Part shown: in pieces, positions 35,104-43,579 of the stretch
Layout: each line of letters begins with the position of its first letter
Position numbering within the stretch: the first letter of the stretch is position 1
Source of the DNA: Gimesia aquarii
GTDB taxonomy: Bacteria; Planctomycetota; Planctomycetia; Planctomycetales; Planctomycetaceae
Length of the DNA stretch: 64,000 nucleotides
Assembly: GCF_007748195.1 (NCBI RefSeq)
Contig: NZ_CP037920.1
Location: 4,601,800 to 4,665,799 of the forward strand
Reading direction: 5' to 3'
Made by a program: the position numbers and the translations under genes
Notes under the pieces: generated by a model
The model's database searches: none
What the model was told of the DNA's origin: nothing
The model's input: only the letters and a program-made list of their open reading frames with translations

Positions 35104-36186
35104 TTAGAACTCATGTTCGGTCACTTCTAATGGTTCATGTCGAAATTGCTCCTCTACTCTACGCTGGATTTCATCCGTACGAATTCGCGAGCGGTAAAAC
35201 CAAAGTGTCAAAAATACGATCACCGCATTAATACTGCCACAGAGGAAGCCCCCTTGTAAACCGCCAATTGCCAAACCCCCAATAATAAATGCAACCACAA
35301 AGAGCATCACATCCAGTAATCCCGATCGAAAAACTTTTTTTATTTCCTGTTTGGTAGACTCATAATTATCGTACTTATAAATAGCATAAAAGAAAGTAAT
35401 CAAGGTCCCCTCGCATACTCCTAACAAGATAGATACTGGAATCCATTTTTCATGACTCGTAATGAGCGACAGAGTGTATCCCACTGCCGCACCTGTAAGA
35501 ATTCCAACAATCGCTCCCAATCCACTCAAGATGGGAACTTTCCAGTGACATGGAGGGGCATTACGGGGGATTCCTGAAAGCGTAAGAAAAGAATACCAAT
35601 GGTCCAGCATTTCAGTTGAATGGCCGCAAGCAATGCGTTTTTCAGGCGTCAGAATGACGATTCCCTGACGCAATCCAGTCAGCATACAAAGTTCGTCATC
35701 GAAGGTACTACCAAGAAACCAGTTACATTCTGACAACGGTACTTCTTGTACTTTCTGAATTGTTTGAATGACAAGTTGCTTTTTATTGACTAATACCGTT
35801 CGTGGGAGGTTTGCGCGAAGAAAAGGCATTCCAATCAGTGCCTTCAGAAGAAGTAGTACTATGCAACCACTACTGAAAAAAGTAAAAACAAAAATAAACT
35901 CTGCAAGATCAGCTTTCCCAGCAAAAACGAACAGCAAATATAGCACAAGAAATAACAGAAACAGAAAGTTTAAAAGCATCCTGCCATAATTCATGACGTA
36001 ACGAAGAACACTTACGTCATATTTAGCAACCACATCTACAAGACGACCACCATCGATCACAAAGTGATAAAACTCGGGTGAAACGTCCTCGACACATTTG
36101 CGACAATAGAGATGATCATCCCATAGTTTAATTGCATCACCGGAAATGGGATCAGAACAGTAATGACAGCGATCCGATTCGATCAA
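35104..36186 (-). CDS. Zinc-ribbon polytopic membrane protein, paralogue B
   Basis: The 360-residue product starts at TTG (36186), which sits 5 nt behind a perfect AGGAGG; no suitable ATG exists nearby. The N-terminus is a zinc ribbon of CxxC-x16-CxxC type (CHYCSDPISG, LYCRKCVEDVSPEF). Membrane segments follow near 75-125, a PH-like beta region near 128-205 (LPRTVLVNKKQLVIQT, ACGHSTEMLDHWYSFL), and more membrane helices near 215-335. The neighbouring gene at 36273-37343 encodes a protein of the same architecture, clearly a tandem paralogue. No function is recognised. It is the last gene of a six-gene run. Confidence 0.72.
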   Translation of the reverse strand: MIESDRCHYCSDPISGDAIKLWDDHLYCRKCVEDVSPEFYHFVIDGGRLVDVVAKYDVSVLRYVMNYGRMLLNFLFLLFLVLYLLFVFAGKADLAEFIFVFTFFSSGCIVLLLLKALIGMPFLRANLPRTVLVNKKQLVIQTIQKVQEVPLSECNWFLGSTFDDELCMLTGLRQGIVILTPEKRIACGHSTEMLDHWYSFLTLSGIPRNAPPCHWKVPILSGLGAIVGILTGAAVGYTLSLITSHEKWIPVSILLGVCEGTLITFFYAIYKYDNYESTKQEIKKVFRSGLLDVMLFVVAFIIGGLAIGGLQGGFLCGSINAVIVFLTLWFYRSRIRTDEIQRRVEEQFRHEPLEVTEHEF

Positions 36187-36272
36187 ACAAACCTCCTGTT
36201 GGACTGTTTTGAATAGATTTACCCGATAAGTAAAACAGTGGTTCGAGTTGTCAGAAAAAAAGTTAACTGTTT

Positions 36273-37343
36273 TTACCGTTCGATCTCGCTCAATTCAATA
36301 AGTTGACGCTGTACCAACCCTGTTACTTCAGTATCGCCCTGAAGTTCTCTATTCTCAATCCATGACCGGCAACACCAGGCCACGATGACTCCTAACACTC
36401 CATTAATACCACCACAGATAAGGGCAGGCAAAGGACCAGCAAAAATACACACTTTGACCCCAATGATCAGGAAGGCACCACCAAGAAAACCGGGATGTAA
36501 TCTTTTATGAGCCGCTTTTGCTCCATAGGAAGTATAATAAGCATAATTAAACGCCGTACCAAATCCATCGAAAGTACCAAGGAACTGCATCGCGAACGGC
36601 CAAAGGGGATCATTCGTAAAGAGTGCAACAATATGCCCCACACACCATCCTGCTAGAAAACCTATCAATGTTCCTGCAATAGAAATCAATAAGATGCGCA
36701 ATGCATCCCAATACGACTTTCGCCGAACCCCCGCCAGTATCAGAAAGGCTCCCCAATATTTCAACATTTCAGGTGAATGGCCACAGCTTATGAAGGCCCC
36801 AGAATGATTGATCGTAATTCCCTTCTGAAGTCCCGTGAAATAGGTAAGCCCATCTCGATCAATCCCGCCGAATTTCCACTTACACTCAGCCAGCGGGAAT
36901 CGAATTTCGTCCTGTGGTCTGATCACCAACAACTGACCAGATTCTACAGTCACTGTTCGGGGCAGAGAACGACGATGGCTCGCGAGTAACAATTTAAGAA
37001 ATATGTAACCAAGGACAAAACCACCACAGAAAAAGGAACATCCAATTAAAAGATCAATCTTGGCATTCACCTTATCCATATTTGCGAGCACCAGAAACGG
37101 TAACATAAAGATAATAAAGGCCACCGCTACTGTTTTTTTGCCCGCACCTTTGAAATATTTCTTGAGGCTGATATCAGACTTTTCGACTGTCTCTTCGAGC
37201 CGACCACCGTTAGTTACAAATTCAAAAAGCTCGGGCGAAACGTCTTTCACACATTTGCGACAATAGACACGATCATCCCACAACGTCACTGCTTCGCCAG
37301 AGACGGGGTCAGCACAATACGGACAGTAGGCGGGTTTGTTCAA
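36273..37343 (-). CDS. Zinc-ribbon polytopic membrane protein, paralogue A
   Basis: I place the start at TTG 37343, 6 nt behind AGGAGG, giving 356 residues starting MNKPAYCPYCADPVSG. This mirrors the start of its paralogue at 35104-36186. An ATG at 37382 would add 13 residues and put the AGGAGG inside the gene. The order matches the paralogue: zinc ribbon (CPYC...YCRKCVKDVSPELF), two membrane helices, PH-like region (LPRTVTVESGQLLVIRPQDE, SCGHSPEMLKYWGAFLILAG), then glycine-rich membrane segments. No function is recognised. The 86-bp gap to paralogue B suggests one transcript. Confidence 0.72.
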   Translation of the reverse strand: MNKPAYCPYCADPVSGEAVTLWDDRVYCRKCVKDVSPELFEFVTNGGRLEETVEKSDISLKKYFKGAGKKTVAVAFIIFMLPFLVLANMDKVNAKIDLLIGCSFFCGGFVLGYIFLKLLLASHRRSLPRTVTVESGQLLVIRPQDEIRFPLAECKWKFGGIDRDGLTYFTGLQKGITINHSGAFISCGHSPEMLKYWGAFLILAGVRRKSYWDALRILLISIAGTLIGFLAGWCVGHIVALFTNDPLWPFAMQFLGTFDGFGTAFNYAYYTSYGAKAAHKRLHPGFLGGAFLIIGVKVCIFAGPLPALICGGINGVLGVIVAWCCRSWIENRELQGDTEVTGLVQRQLIELSEIER

Positions 37344-37436
37344 ACGAACGCCTCCTGACATGCTGTTCTTTACTGAAGTCATTGCTATTTACGATTATAG
37401 AAATATCTTAATGCAAAACATTACTTTCCATAAAAA

Positions 37437-37673
37437 CTAATCGCCGCCTATTTCCTCTTCCTGCGTTTCAACCTCCTTCGCTTCCGTCACGTGCTCGCTT
37501 GAGGGGTTCACTATGCGGTCCATCTCGACCATCATTCCAACGATCCCGCCAGAACCTGCACCTGTACTTCCTTCATGGTCATACAGGTCCTTCACACACC
37601 GGACAAGAATTAAGGGTATCAACAATAAGAACAAGACGAGTACCACAATCATGATCAGATCGAATGGCTGCAT
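37437..37673 (-). CDS. Small single-pass membrane protein
   Basis: The ATG at 37673, 7 nt behind GGAG, gives 78 residues. A hydrophobic helix occupies about residues 5-27 (LIMIVVLVLFLLLIPLILVR). A Gly/Ser-rich stretch (GSTGAGSGGIVG) and an acidic tail rich in Glu follow. The extension upstream to 37787 is rejected because it overlaps the preceding gene and has no ribosome site. No family is recognised. It is the fourth gene of the six-gene run, 40 bp after the glycine-zipper gene. Confidence 0.65.
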   Translation of the reverse strand: MQPFDLIMIVVLVLFLLLIPLILVRCVKDLYDHEGSTGAGSGGIVGMMVEMDRIVNPSSEHVTEAKEVETQEEEIGGD

Positions 37674-37713
37674 AAGTTGACTCCCTGGCCATTTGACAAA
37701 TGAGATTAGATCA

Positions 37714-38016
37714 TCAGCCACTGACTTCCGATTCGCGAATCTCCTGCTGTTTCCGGTTGCAATAACGAATGGCAACGGGCAGCCCAATTCCGTACGGAAT
37801 CCAGAGCAAGTGCTTATAAGACACTGGCAAGAGAAACATCAGTGCAATAAACGTTAAGATGATCGTCCACAAGATCACAGACATCTGGATCATCAACGAT
37901 TTTTCCCGCGGACCATTCGTATTTTTAATACTGAACCAGGTGCCGATTGCACCGCCCATAAAGCCAATGACCGTGCCACCAATACCGCCAATCAAGCCAA
38001 TTGTTGCAGGATCCAT
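37714..38016 (-). CDS. Small membrane protein with glycine-zipper N-terminus
   Basis: The ATG at 38016, 9 nt behind GGAGG, gives 100 residues. The first helix (residues about 5-24, TIGLIGGIGGTVIGFMGGAI) repeats glycine every third or fourth residue, a glycine-zipper pattern that favours close helix packing or oligomerisation. Two further hydrophobic segments lie near 43-63 and 70-85. No family is recognised. It is the third gene of the run and lies 35 bp after the SUFU-like gene. Confidence 0.65.
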   Translation of the reverse strand: MDPATIGLIGGIGGTVIGFMGGAIGTWFSIKNTNGPREKSLMIQMSVILWTIILTFIALMFLLPVSYKHLLWIPYGIGLPVAIRYCNRKQQEIRESEVSG

Positions 38017-38051
38017 TGTGTGTGTCCTCCACTGAATATCATTTGAAATTC

Positions 38052-38699
38052 TCAAACAACCGGATCGCGATCCAAATCCGAATAGGGATAATGGCCCGCC
38101 TTTTTTAATCGTTTAATCAAGCTGTTACCACCTTTTTTTCGAGCATAGTTCATCTCTCTCCGAAATACCTCAATCACGACCATCATACCAAAAGAATTCA
38201 GCTCACTATCAGAAAACGAACCATAGCGATCAAAGATCAAACATTTCCCCCCGATTTCTTCCATATCCTCTGGAAATTCGCAGGTTTCAGCAGGATTTAA
38301 CGTCGCCTGTGCACTGTAGGGGGCAACCACATTCAGGATAGCTTTGAGATGATGATGTATTTGCCCGAAACTGGTGCTCTTATCAAGCGCCTCTTCAAAA
38401 GAAAATTTCTCTCTAGTAAACATCACAAGTTCATAACAGTCAAAAAAATCATTCCTGGAACCTTTTCCAGGCAGAGTTGACAACTCTTTGGTAGCAATCC
38501 CCACTCCTTCAATTCCATTTGGATAATAATACCCATGGAGCGCACCTCCCACCGCATAGGGAATCAAAGAATGCATCACCATGTCATGCTCTTTGCCCAA
38601 TACATGTTCCATCAGATTGCTTTTCTCTTCATACCACTGCTCAGCAGCAGCTTCATCAGATGTTTCGCGTGAGAAAATTCTCTTAATCCAGTTCCACAT
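38052..38699 (-). CDS. Soluble protein resembling suppressor-of-fused (SUFU) domain
   Basis: The ATG at 38699 gives 215 residues with no signal or membrane segment. The order GVGIATKELSTLPGKGSRND, CYELVMFTREKF, a helical stretch (LDKSTSFGQIHHHLKAILNV) and then a strand region (GKCLIFDRYGSFSDSELNSF) resembles bacterial SUFU-domain proteins, but the similarity is loose and other uncharacterised families could fit. Bacterial SUFU proteins are often immunity or regulatory partners. It lies between the RDD gene (20 bp) and the glycine-zipper gene (35 bp) in the same run. Confidence 0.6.
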   Translation of the reverse strand: MWNWIKRIFSRETSDEAAAEQWYEEKSNLMEHVLGKEHDMVMHSLIPYAVGGALHGYYYPNGIEGVGIATKELSTLPGKGSRNDFFDCYELVMFTREKFSFEEALDKSTSFGQIHHHLKAILNVVAPYSAQATLNPAETCEFPEDMEEIGGKCLIFDRYGSFSDSELNSFGMMVVIEVFRREMNYARKKGGNSLIKRLKKAGHYPYSDLDRDPVV

Positions 38700-38719
38700 C
38701 GTTACATTTCCAATGCTGG

Positions 38720-39301
38720 CTAAACTGACTCGTTCTCTTTCGATGACATTTTCTGATCGAACTGTTTTGGTCGTGTCACACGTTGATAAACATAGATAAA
38801 GCCTAAAGCACAATAATTGGCAAGATGAATTTCAGAGCGTCCCTGTGGCGCGGAGTTTTTCTTAACAACACAAGTCCCTGCAAAACGGTCGGTCAGCGAC
38901 TGGCGATCTTCATCAACAGCAGACCACATTAGATCGTAGATATAATTAAACGACATAAAAGTGCTGAGCAAAAGACGATATGTCATTCGAAATACAGAAG
39001 GCTTATTTCCTCTAAGATTGACAATCTTCGAATTGGTCACCCAATAACCAACTGTCCGAATTCTTGAAGCTCTGACAACAGTCAGATAACCCCAAACACA
39101 AAATAACCAGATCCAAATGGGAGTCTCACTCACATAATCACCTGTCAGCAAGTCATGGACTATCGTGATCAATGCCTGTAATAAAATTAACACAGTTACA
39201 TCAACCATAAAAATGATAATCCGGCGCATGATCCCAATATAATCATCGGAGGTAAAGTAGACACCTTCACCCAAAGATCGATCATGTTGATATTCGGGCA
39301 T
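38720..39301 (-). CDS. RDD family membrane protein
   Basis: The ATG at 39301, behind AGAGGATC, gives 193 residues. The RDD signature pieces are present: RRIIIFMVDVTVLILLQALI (Arg then Asp in the first helix), RTVGYWVTNSKIVNLRG, and DEDRQSLTDRFAGTCVV. RDD proteins are integral membrane proteins proposed to move ions or small solutes; most are uncharacterised. It is the first gene of the six-gene minus-strand run and ends 20 bp before the SUFU-like gene. Confidence 0.82.
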   Translation of the reverse strand: MPEYQHDRSLGEGVYFTSDDYIGIMRRIIIFMVDVTVLILLQALITIVHDLLTGDYVSETPIWIWLFCVWGYLTVVRASRIRTVGYWVTNSKIVNLRGNKPSVFRMTYRLLLSTFMSFNYIYDLMWSAVDEDRQSLTDRFAGTCVVKKNSAPQGRSEIHLANYCALGFIYVYQRVTRPKQFDQKMSSKENESV

Positions 39302-39509
39302 GCAAATTGATCCTCTAAAAAGCAAATTATCTGTCAAAACCAGATCACTTCGACCAGAAACATACATCTCAATAGAGTACATGCCATCAGGCTAATGTGC
39401 AAACTCATAATAAGCCTCTGATTACCGTTCCTACTTGACTTCACACTCATACCGGCTTCTAATAAATTTTGTTTAAGCGCTATATGCATACGAAAGAAGG
39501 ACCGACGAA

Positions 39510-41768
39510 ATGGAACAGCAAACCTATTCTTCTATAAAAAATTACTTCTTGGGGATTGCCTCCTTTTTATTCTATTTCATCAGCCCACTCATTTCAGAAG
39601 CCATCGAGAATCAGTCGACAGAGGTAAAAGCAAAACAAAACGCCAGTGTCTTACTTACACAAAGCCTCGATCGCGCGAAACAACTCGCACACAAAACGAC
39701 AATCTACCGAGACACGTACGGCGTACCACACGTCACAGGGCCAACCGATGCCAGTGTGGTCTTTGGTTTTACCTATGCTCGTGCGGAAGACGAGTTTCAA
39801 AAAATCCAAAAAAGCCTGCTCAGCGGAATGGGACGTTCCGCAGAATTAATCGGACCAGGCGGATTTCCGATTGATCGTCTGATGCGCATCAACGAAGTTC
39901 CGAAGCACGCAAAGGCCGAATTCGCAGCCACTGACGATGAATTCAAAACTATTCTGATCGCCTATGCCGATGCGCTCAATTACTACGTCGCGAATCACCC
40001 CGAAGAGCAACCTGTACTCATAAGGCGGTTCGAACCGTGGCATCTGCTGGCAGCCAGTCGAACCATGAATCTCGCTTTATTGACAAAGAGTCCAGAATAC
40101 CGGCACCTGTTAAAAGTGATGAAACAACAGGCAGACTCGAAAAAGAACAAAACCAAATTGCCAGAACCAAAACCAAAGGAGGAACAAGATGGCTCAAACA
40201 TGTGGGCCATCGGTCCCAATCGCAGTGCCACCGGAAACGCAATGCTGCTGATCAATCCTCATATCCCGCTCAACGAAGTCTATGAAGGGCATCTGAACAG
40301 CGAAACCGGTTTGAATATTTCAGGTGGTTTCGCATACGGTAGCTTCCTGTTTCCCTTTGCTGGGCACAACGAAAAACTGGGATGGAGTCTGACGGTCAAC
40401 TACCCGGATATCGTGGATGTCTATGTGGAATCATTTAATCATCCCCAGAATCCCTTAAAGTATCGTTTTAACGACCAATGGCTGACAGCGGAGACCTGGA
40501 AAGAGACGATTAAAATCAAGCAAACCAATGGAACATTGATCGAACAGGAGATCACCTGTTTAAAAACTCATCATGGACCTGTCTTGATTCTTTCTGACAA
40601 GAAAGGCTATGCGATTCGCACGGCAATGATTCGTGAGGGAGGCATGCCACAGCAATTCTATCAAATGGCAAAAGCCAAAAACCGCAATGAATTCCAGGCA
40701 GCGGTTTCAAAACGCGCGCTGGTCTTTCACAACATCATGTATGCCGACGTTGAAGGAAACACGTGGTACGTCTACAACTCGGCAACGCCCCGACGCGATC
40801 CAACAATCGATTGGACCAAACCAGTCCCCGGTAACACATCTGCAACAGAATGGGCGGGCTACCACGCACTGCATGAACTACCACAGGTTCTGAATCCGCC
40901 ATGTGGCTGGATGCAGAACTGTAATTCATCTCCGTTCACGACATGTACAATGAAAGAAAGTCCGCAGCGTAAGAAATACCCTCGCTATTTAGGCCATCGA
41001 GATCAGGACAACAACCGAGTCAAAATCTCAAAGAAGATCTTGTCCGGGAATGACAAATTTACTTTTGACACATGGTCTGACGCCGCCTGGGACACTCACG
41101 TAAATGAAGCTACCACCTGGATTTTAGGCATGTCGAAAGCTCTCTCATCCATCGAAAGTGAAACCACAAACCAGCGACATTCTCAACTGGCGAAATCCGT
41201 CAAACCATTAGTCGACGAACTCAAGTCTTGGGACCAGCAATGTAAACAAGATTCTGTAGCGTCAACACTGTTTCATTTATGGTATGAAAAAATGGGACGA
41301 AGAATTCAACGAACCAAACCAAACGACATCGCAACGCTTGAAGTGTTCAATGGAGTAAAACAAGATTTAGAAAACAAGTTTGGTGATTGGCGTATTGAAT
41401 ATGGCGAAGTGTTTCGGCATCAGCGCCCCGACAGAGCAGGGCAGTTGGCTGGCGATACAGGAAAGAGTTTTCCTCTTGCCGGAGGTCACCCTCGAGTCGG
41501 AATGGTTTTTACGCATCTGTCGCGTGAAATTCCCGGTTCAAAAAAGAGATATGGTTTTCACGGCCATTCCTACGTCAGCGTGATCGAATTTGATCCTGAT
41601 GGAATTCGGTCCAGATCGATTGTGCCTTTTGGACAAAGCACAAATCCAAAGTCACCTCATTATCTGGATCAGGCACCGCTCTATGCAAACGGTCAATTCA
41701 AACCGGCCTGGTTTACGATGGACGAAGTTCGCAAGAACACCAGCGGGTCTTATCATCCGGGAGAATAG
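39510..41768 (+). CDS. Penicillin acylase family protein (Ntn hydrolase)
   Basis: The 752-residue protein has an N-terminal leader and hydrophobic segment (about 10-30) for export. The alpha-chain start is TIYRDTYGVPHVTGPTDASV, then FGFTYARAEDEFQ. The autocleavage site is GSNMWAIGPNRSATG, where Ser229 would become the N-terminal nucleophile. The beta chain has later motifs FLFPFAGHNEKLGWSLTVN and LAGGHPRVGMVF. Family members cleave penicillins, acyl-homoserine lactones or other N-acyl compounds in the periplasm. The substrate cannot be chosen from sequence. It is a single gene that converges with the esterase gene. Confidence 0.92.
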   Translation: MEQQTYSSIKNYFLGIASFLFYFISPLISEAIENQSTEVKAKQNASVLLTQSLDRAKQLAHKTTIYRDTYGVPHVTGPTDASVVFGFTYARAEDEFQKIQKSLLSGMGRSAELIGPGGFPIDRLMRINEVPKHAKAEFAATDDEFKTILIAYADALNYYVANHPEEQPVLIRRFEPWHLLAASRTMNLALLTKSPEYRHLLKVMKQQADSKKNKTKLPEPKPKEEQDGSNMWAIGPNRSATGNAMLLINPHIPLNEVYEGHLNSETGLNISGGFAYGSFLFPFAGHNEKLGWSLTVNYPDIVDVYVESFNHPQNPLKYRFNDQWLTAETWKETIKIKQTNGTLIEQEITCLKTHHGPVLILSDKKGYAIRTAMIREGGMPQQFYQMAKAKNRNEFQAAVSKRALVFHNIMYADVEGNTWYVYNSATPRRDPTIDWTKPVPGNTSATEWAGYHALHELPQVLNPPCGWMQNCNSSPFTTCTMKESPQRKKYPRYLGHRDQDNNRVKISKKILSGNDKFTFDTWSDAAWDTHVNEATTWILGMSKALSSIESETTNQRHSQLAKSVKPLVDELKSWDQQCKQDSVASTLFHLWYEKMGRRIQRTKPNDIATLEVFNGVKQDLENKFGDWRIEYGEVFRHQRPDRAGQLAGDTGKSFPLAGGHPRVGMVFTHLSREIPGSKKRYGFHGHSYVSVIEFDPDGIRSRSIVPFGQSTNPKSPHYLDQAPLYANGQFKPAWFTMDEVRKNTSGSYHPGE

Positions 41769-41806
41769 CCGGTTCAGCAATGCGTCTCTATTTCAAATAT
41801 GACTCA

Positions 41807-42514
41807 TCATCCCAACAACCATTGCATCGCATCAGAAAATTCGGCTTCCCAACACTTTGGATCGTGCCCTCCTGCAAAGAGATGATAGTGCACTACGTCT
41901 CCTTGCGCCTTTAGTGTATCGGCGAATCTTTTCACAGCGGAAATCTGATCGACATCTTGTACTAAGCCAGTCGGAGGATGAATGATTCCCGAATCTGTTT
42001 CCTGATCACCCACACTAATCCAAAATTTGCCACTCGTTGTAGAACGACTCTGTAAATCATTCTTCAACCACTCGTTGTTCCACCACAGAGATCCAGACTG
42101 ACAAAGTGTGAATAAAAAGACCTCAGGTGTAGTCAGAGCAATATACGCCGCCTGCAGTCCACTCAAACTCAGCCCACCGATCAAACAATCTTGCCTGGAA
42201 ATTCCTGCATTCCGACTTTGAATCCACTCAATCAGGTCTTCGGTAATGAAACGCGCATAACGATCATTGCAGGTAAAGTCGTAATGACGCGTTTCGCCAT
42301 CCACATAAGAAACAAACAAGCAAGCCACGGGAGGAATTAAGCCTTCGCGTTGTAGCACAGTCAATTTATCCGGTACGTCCATTTGATTGACATAATATTC
42401 GCCATCCAGAAAAAGGCAAATTTTTTCAGGAGACTGCTCGGCAGGTAAGTACCACACTCGGCGTGTGTATTCACTGCAAGAACTCGTCAGAGTGTGTTCT
42501 TCTAAATTCATCAT
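41807..42514 (-). CDS. Putative esterase, enterochelin esterase/esterase D-like
   Basis: Of two possible starts (42523 and 42514), the ATG at 42514 has AAGAG 9 nt upstream and is chosen. The 235-residue product has EKICLFLDGEYYVNQMDVPD, PVACLFVSYVDGETRHYDFT, the nucleophile elbow IGGLSLSGLQAAYIAL and a late FAGGHDPKCW with the likely catalytic His. This matches the esterase D/enterochelin esterase branch of alpha/beta hydrolases. The real ester substrate is unknown. It converges with the penicillin-acylase-family gene, 38 bp between stops. Confidence 0.86.
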   Translation of the reverse strand: MMNLEEHTLTSSCSEYTRRVWYLPAEQSPEKICLFLDGEYYVNQMDVPDKLTVLQREGLIPPVACLFVSYVDGETRHYDFTCNDRYARFITEDLIEWIQSRNAGISRQDCLIGGLSLSGLQAAYIALTTPEVFLFTLCQSGSLWWNNEWLKNDLQSRSTTSGKFWISVGDQETDSGIIHPPTGLVQDVDQISAVKRFADTLKAQGDVVHYHLFAGGHDPKCWEAEFSDAMQWLLG

Positions 42515-42694
42515 TAAGTGCATCTCTTATTTATAGAAGATGTTTTCGTCAGTCTGAACTTCAAAACCTGACAACCTCTAGACTTCACGCCTGACAAACT
42601 CTTCGCGAAGGCACAGGATCTTAAGTCCCACCAATCGCAATCACAACGACGACTTTCACAAAATTTGGTTTTCGTTCCAAAAAAGGACTTTACA

Positions 42695-42712
42695 TATTCC
42701 CATATGGGAATA
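42695..42712. promoter_or_regulatory. 18-bp perfect palindrome, probable ArsR operator
   Basis: TATTCCCATATGGGAATA reads identically on both strands over all 18 bases. It ends 2 bp before the ATG of the ArsR gene and covers its ribosome binding region. ArsR-type repressors bind such dyads, so tight autoregulation of the downstream cassette is the natural reading. Confidence 0.68.
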
Positions 42713-42714
42713 CA

Positions 42715-43089
42715 ATGACCGCCATGCCTAGATCACCAACAACAACCGACGCTTTTAATGCCATTGCGGAAGAACGTAGGCGCGAGATCATCCATCATCT
42801 GGCAGGCCAGGAGCGTTCTGTGAATGACCTGGTGGACTCGATGGGTGTGGCACAACCACAAGTATCGAAACATCTTCGCGTTTTGCGCGAGGTGGGACTC
42901 GTGAATGTGAGACAGGACGGAAAACACCGCTGGTACAGCCTCAACGCCAGACAGCTAAAACCAGTTTTTGACTGGGTACAAACATTTGAACGATTCTGGG
43001 ATCACCAGTTGGCTGGAGTCAAAGCACTTGCTGAGGCTAAGGCCAAAGCAGCGAAACAAGAGAAATCCAAGAAAGAGAAAGAAGGGTAA
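42715..43089 (+). CDS. ArsR family transcriptional repressor
   Basis: The 124-residue protein is a winged helix-turn-helix repressor of the ArsR/SmtB superfamily: AFNAIAEERRREIIHHLAGQ, the recognition helix in MGVAQPQVSKHLRVLREVGL, the wing DGKHRWYSL, then a Lys-rich tail. It has no cysteines for metal sensing, as in the subgroup that pairs with AHSA1-type proteins. The 18-bp palindrome abuts its start. The SRPBCC gene begins 7 bp after its stop, so they are one transcript. The inducing signal is unknown. Confidence 0.93.
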   Translation: MTAMPRSPTTTDAFNAIAEERRREIIHHLAGQERSVNDLVDSMGVAQPQVSKHLRVLREVGLVNVRQDGKHRWYSLNARQLKPVFDWVQTFERFWDHQLAGVKALAEAKAKAAKQEKSKKEKEG

Positions 43090-43095
43090 CCAAAC

Positions 43096-43545
43096 ATGGT
43101 AACAGCAGCAGATCAAAATCAAACATCGTTACATATCGAGCGCACTATCGAAATTGCCGCGCCGATTCAACTGGCGTACGAATCGCTACTCGAACAATTG
43201 GGACCTGCTTCCAAAATGCCGGATGGAACTCCTTTGCCTATGAAACTGGAAGCGTGGCCCGGCGGACGCTGGTTTCGCGATCTTGGAGAAGGGACAGGGC
43301 ATTTCTGGGGAACAGTGCAGGTCATCAAGCCCCCCACCTTAATCGAAATCAATGGGCCACTCTTCATGTCTTATCCGGTCATGTCACATATGCAATACCG
43401 GCTCATCGAAAAAGGTGAAGCCACCACACTACAGTTCCTGCATCAGGCCATTGGAAATATTGATCCCTCACATGCAGAACATGTGACTCCTGGCTGGGAA
43501 TACCAGTTAGGCCAAATCAAACAACGTGCTGAAAAATCAGCTTAA
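43096..43545 (+). CDS. SRPBCC/AHSA1-type protein
   Basis: The 149-residue protein has the SRPBCC fold: LHIERTIEIAAPIQLAYESL, the EAWPGGRWFRDLGEGTGHFW strand pair, LIEINGPLFMSYPVM, and a C-terminal helix after HVTPGWEYQLGQIK. It is the AHSA1-like partner that typically follows this kind of ArsR repressor. It probably binds a small hydrophobic ligand or acts on one; the ligand is unknown. GAAGG lies upstream, and the DinB gene follows 35 bp later. Confidence 0.86.
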   Translation: MVTAADQNQTSLHIERTIEIAAPIQLAYESLLEQLGPASKMPDGTPLPMKLEAWPGGRWFRDLGEGTGHFWGTVQVIKPPTLIEINGPLFMSYPVMSHMQYRLIEKGEATTLQFLHQAIGNIDPSHAEHVTPGWEYQLGQIKQRAEKSA

Positions 43546-43579
43546 AAACCCCTTATAAAACAGAATCAGGAGATTATTT

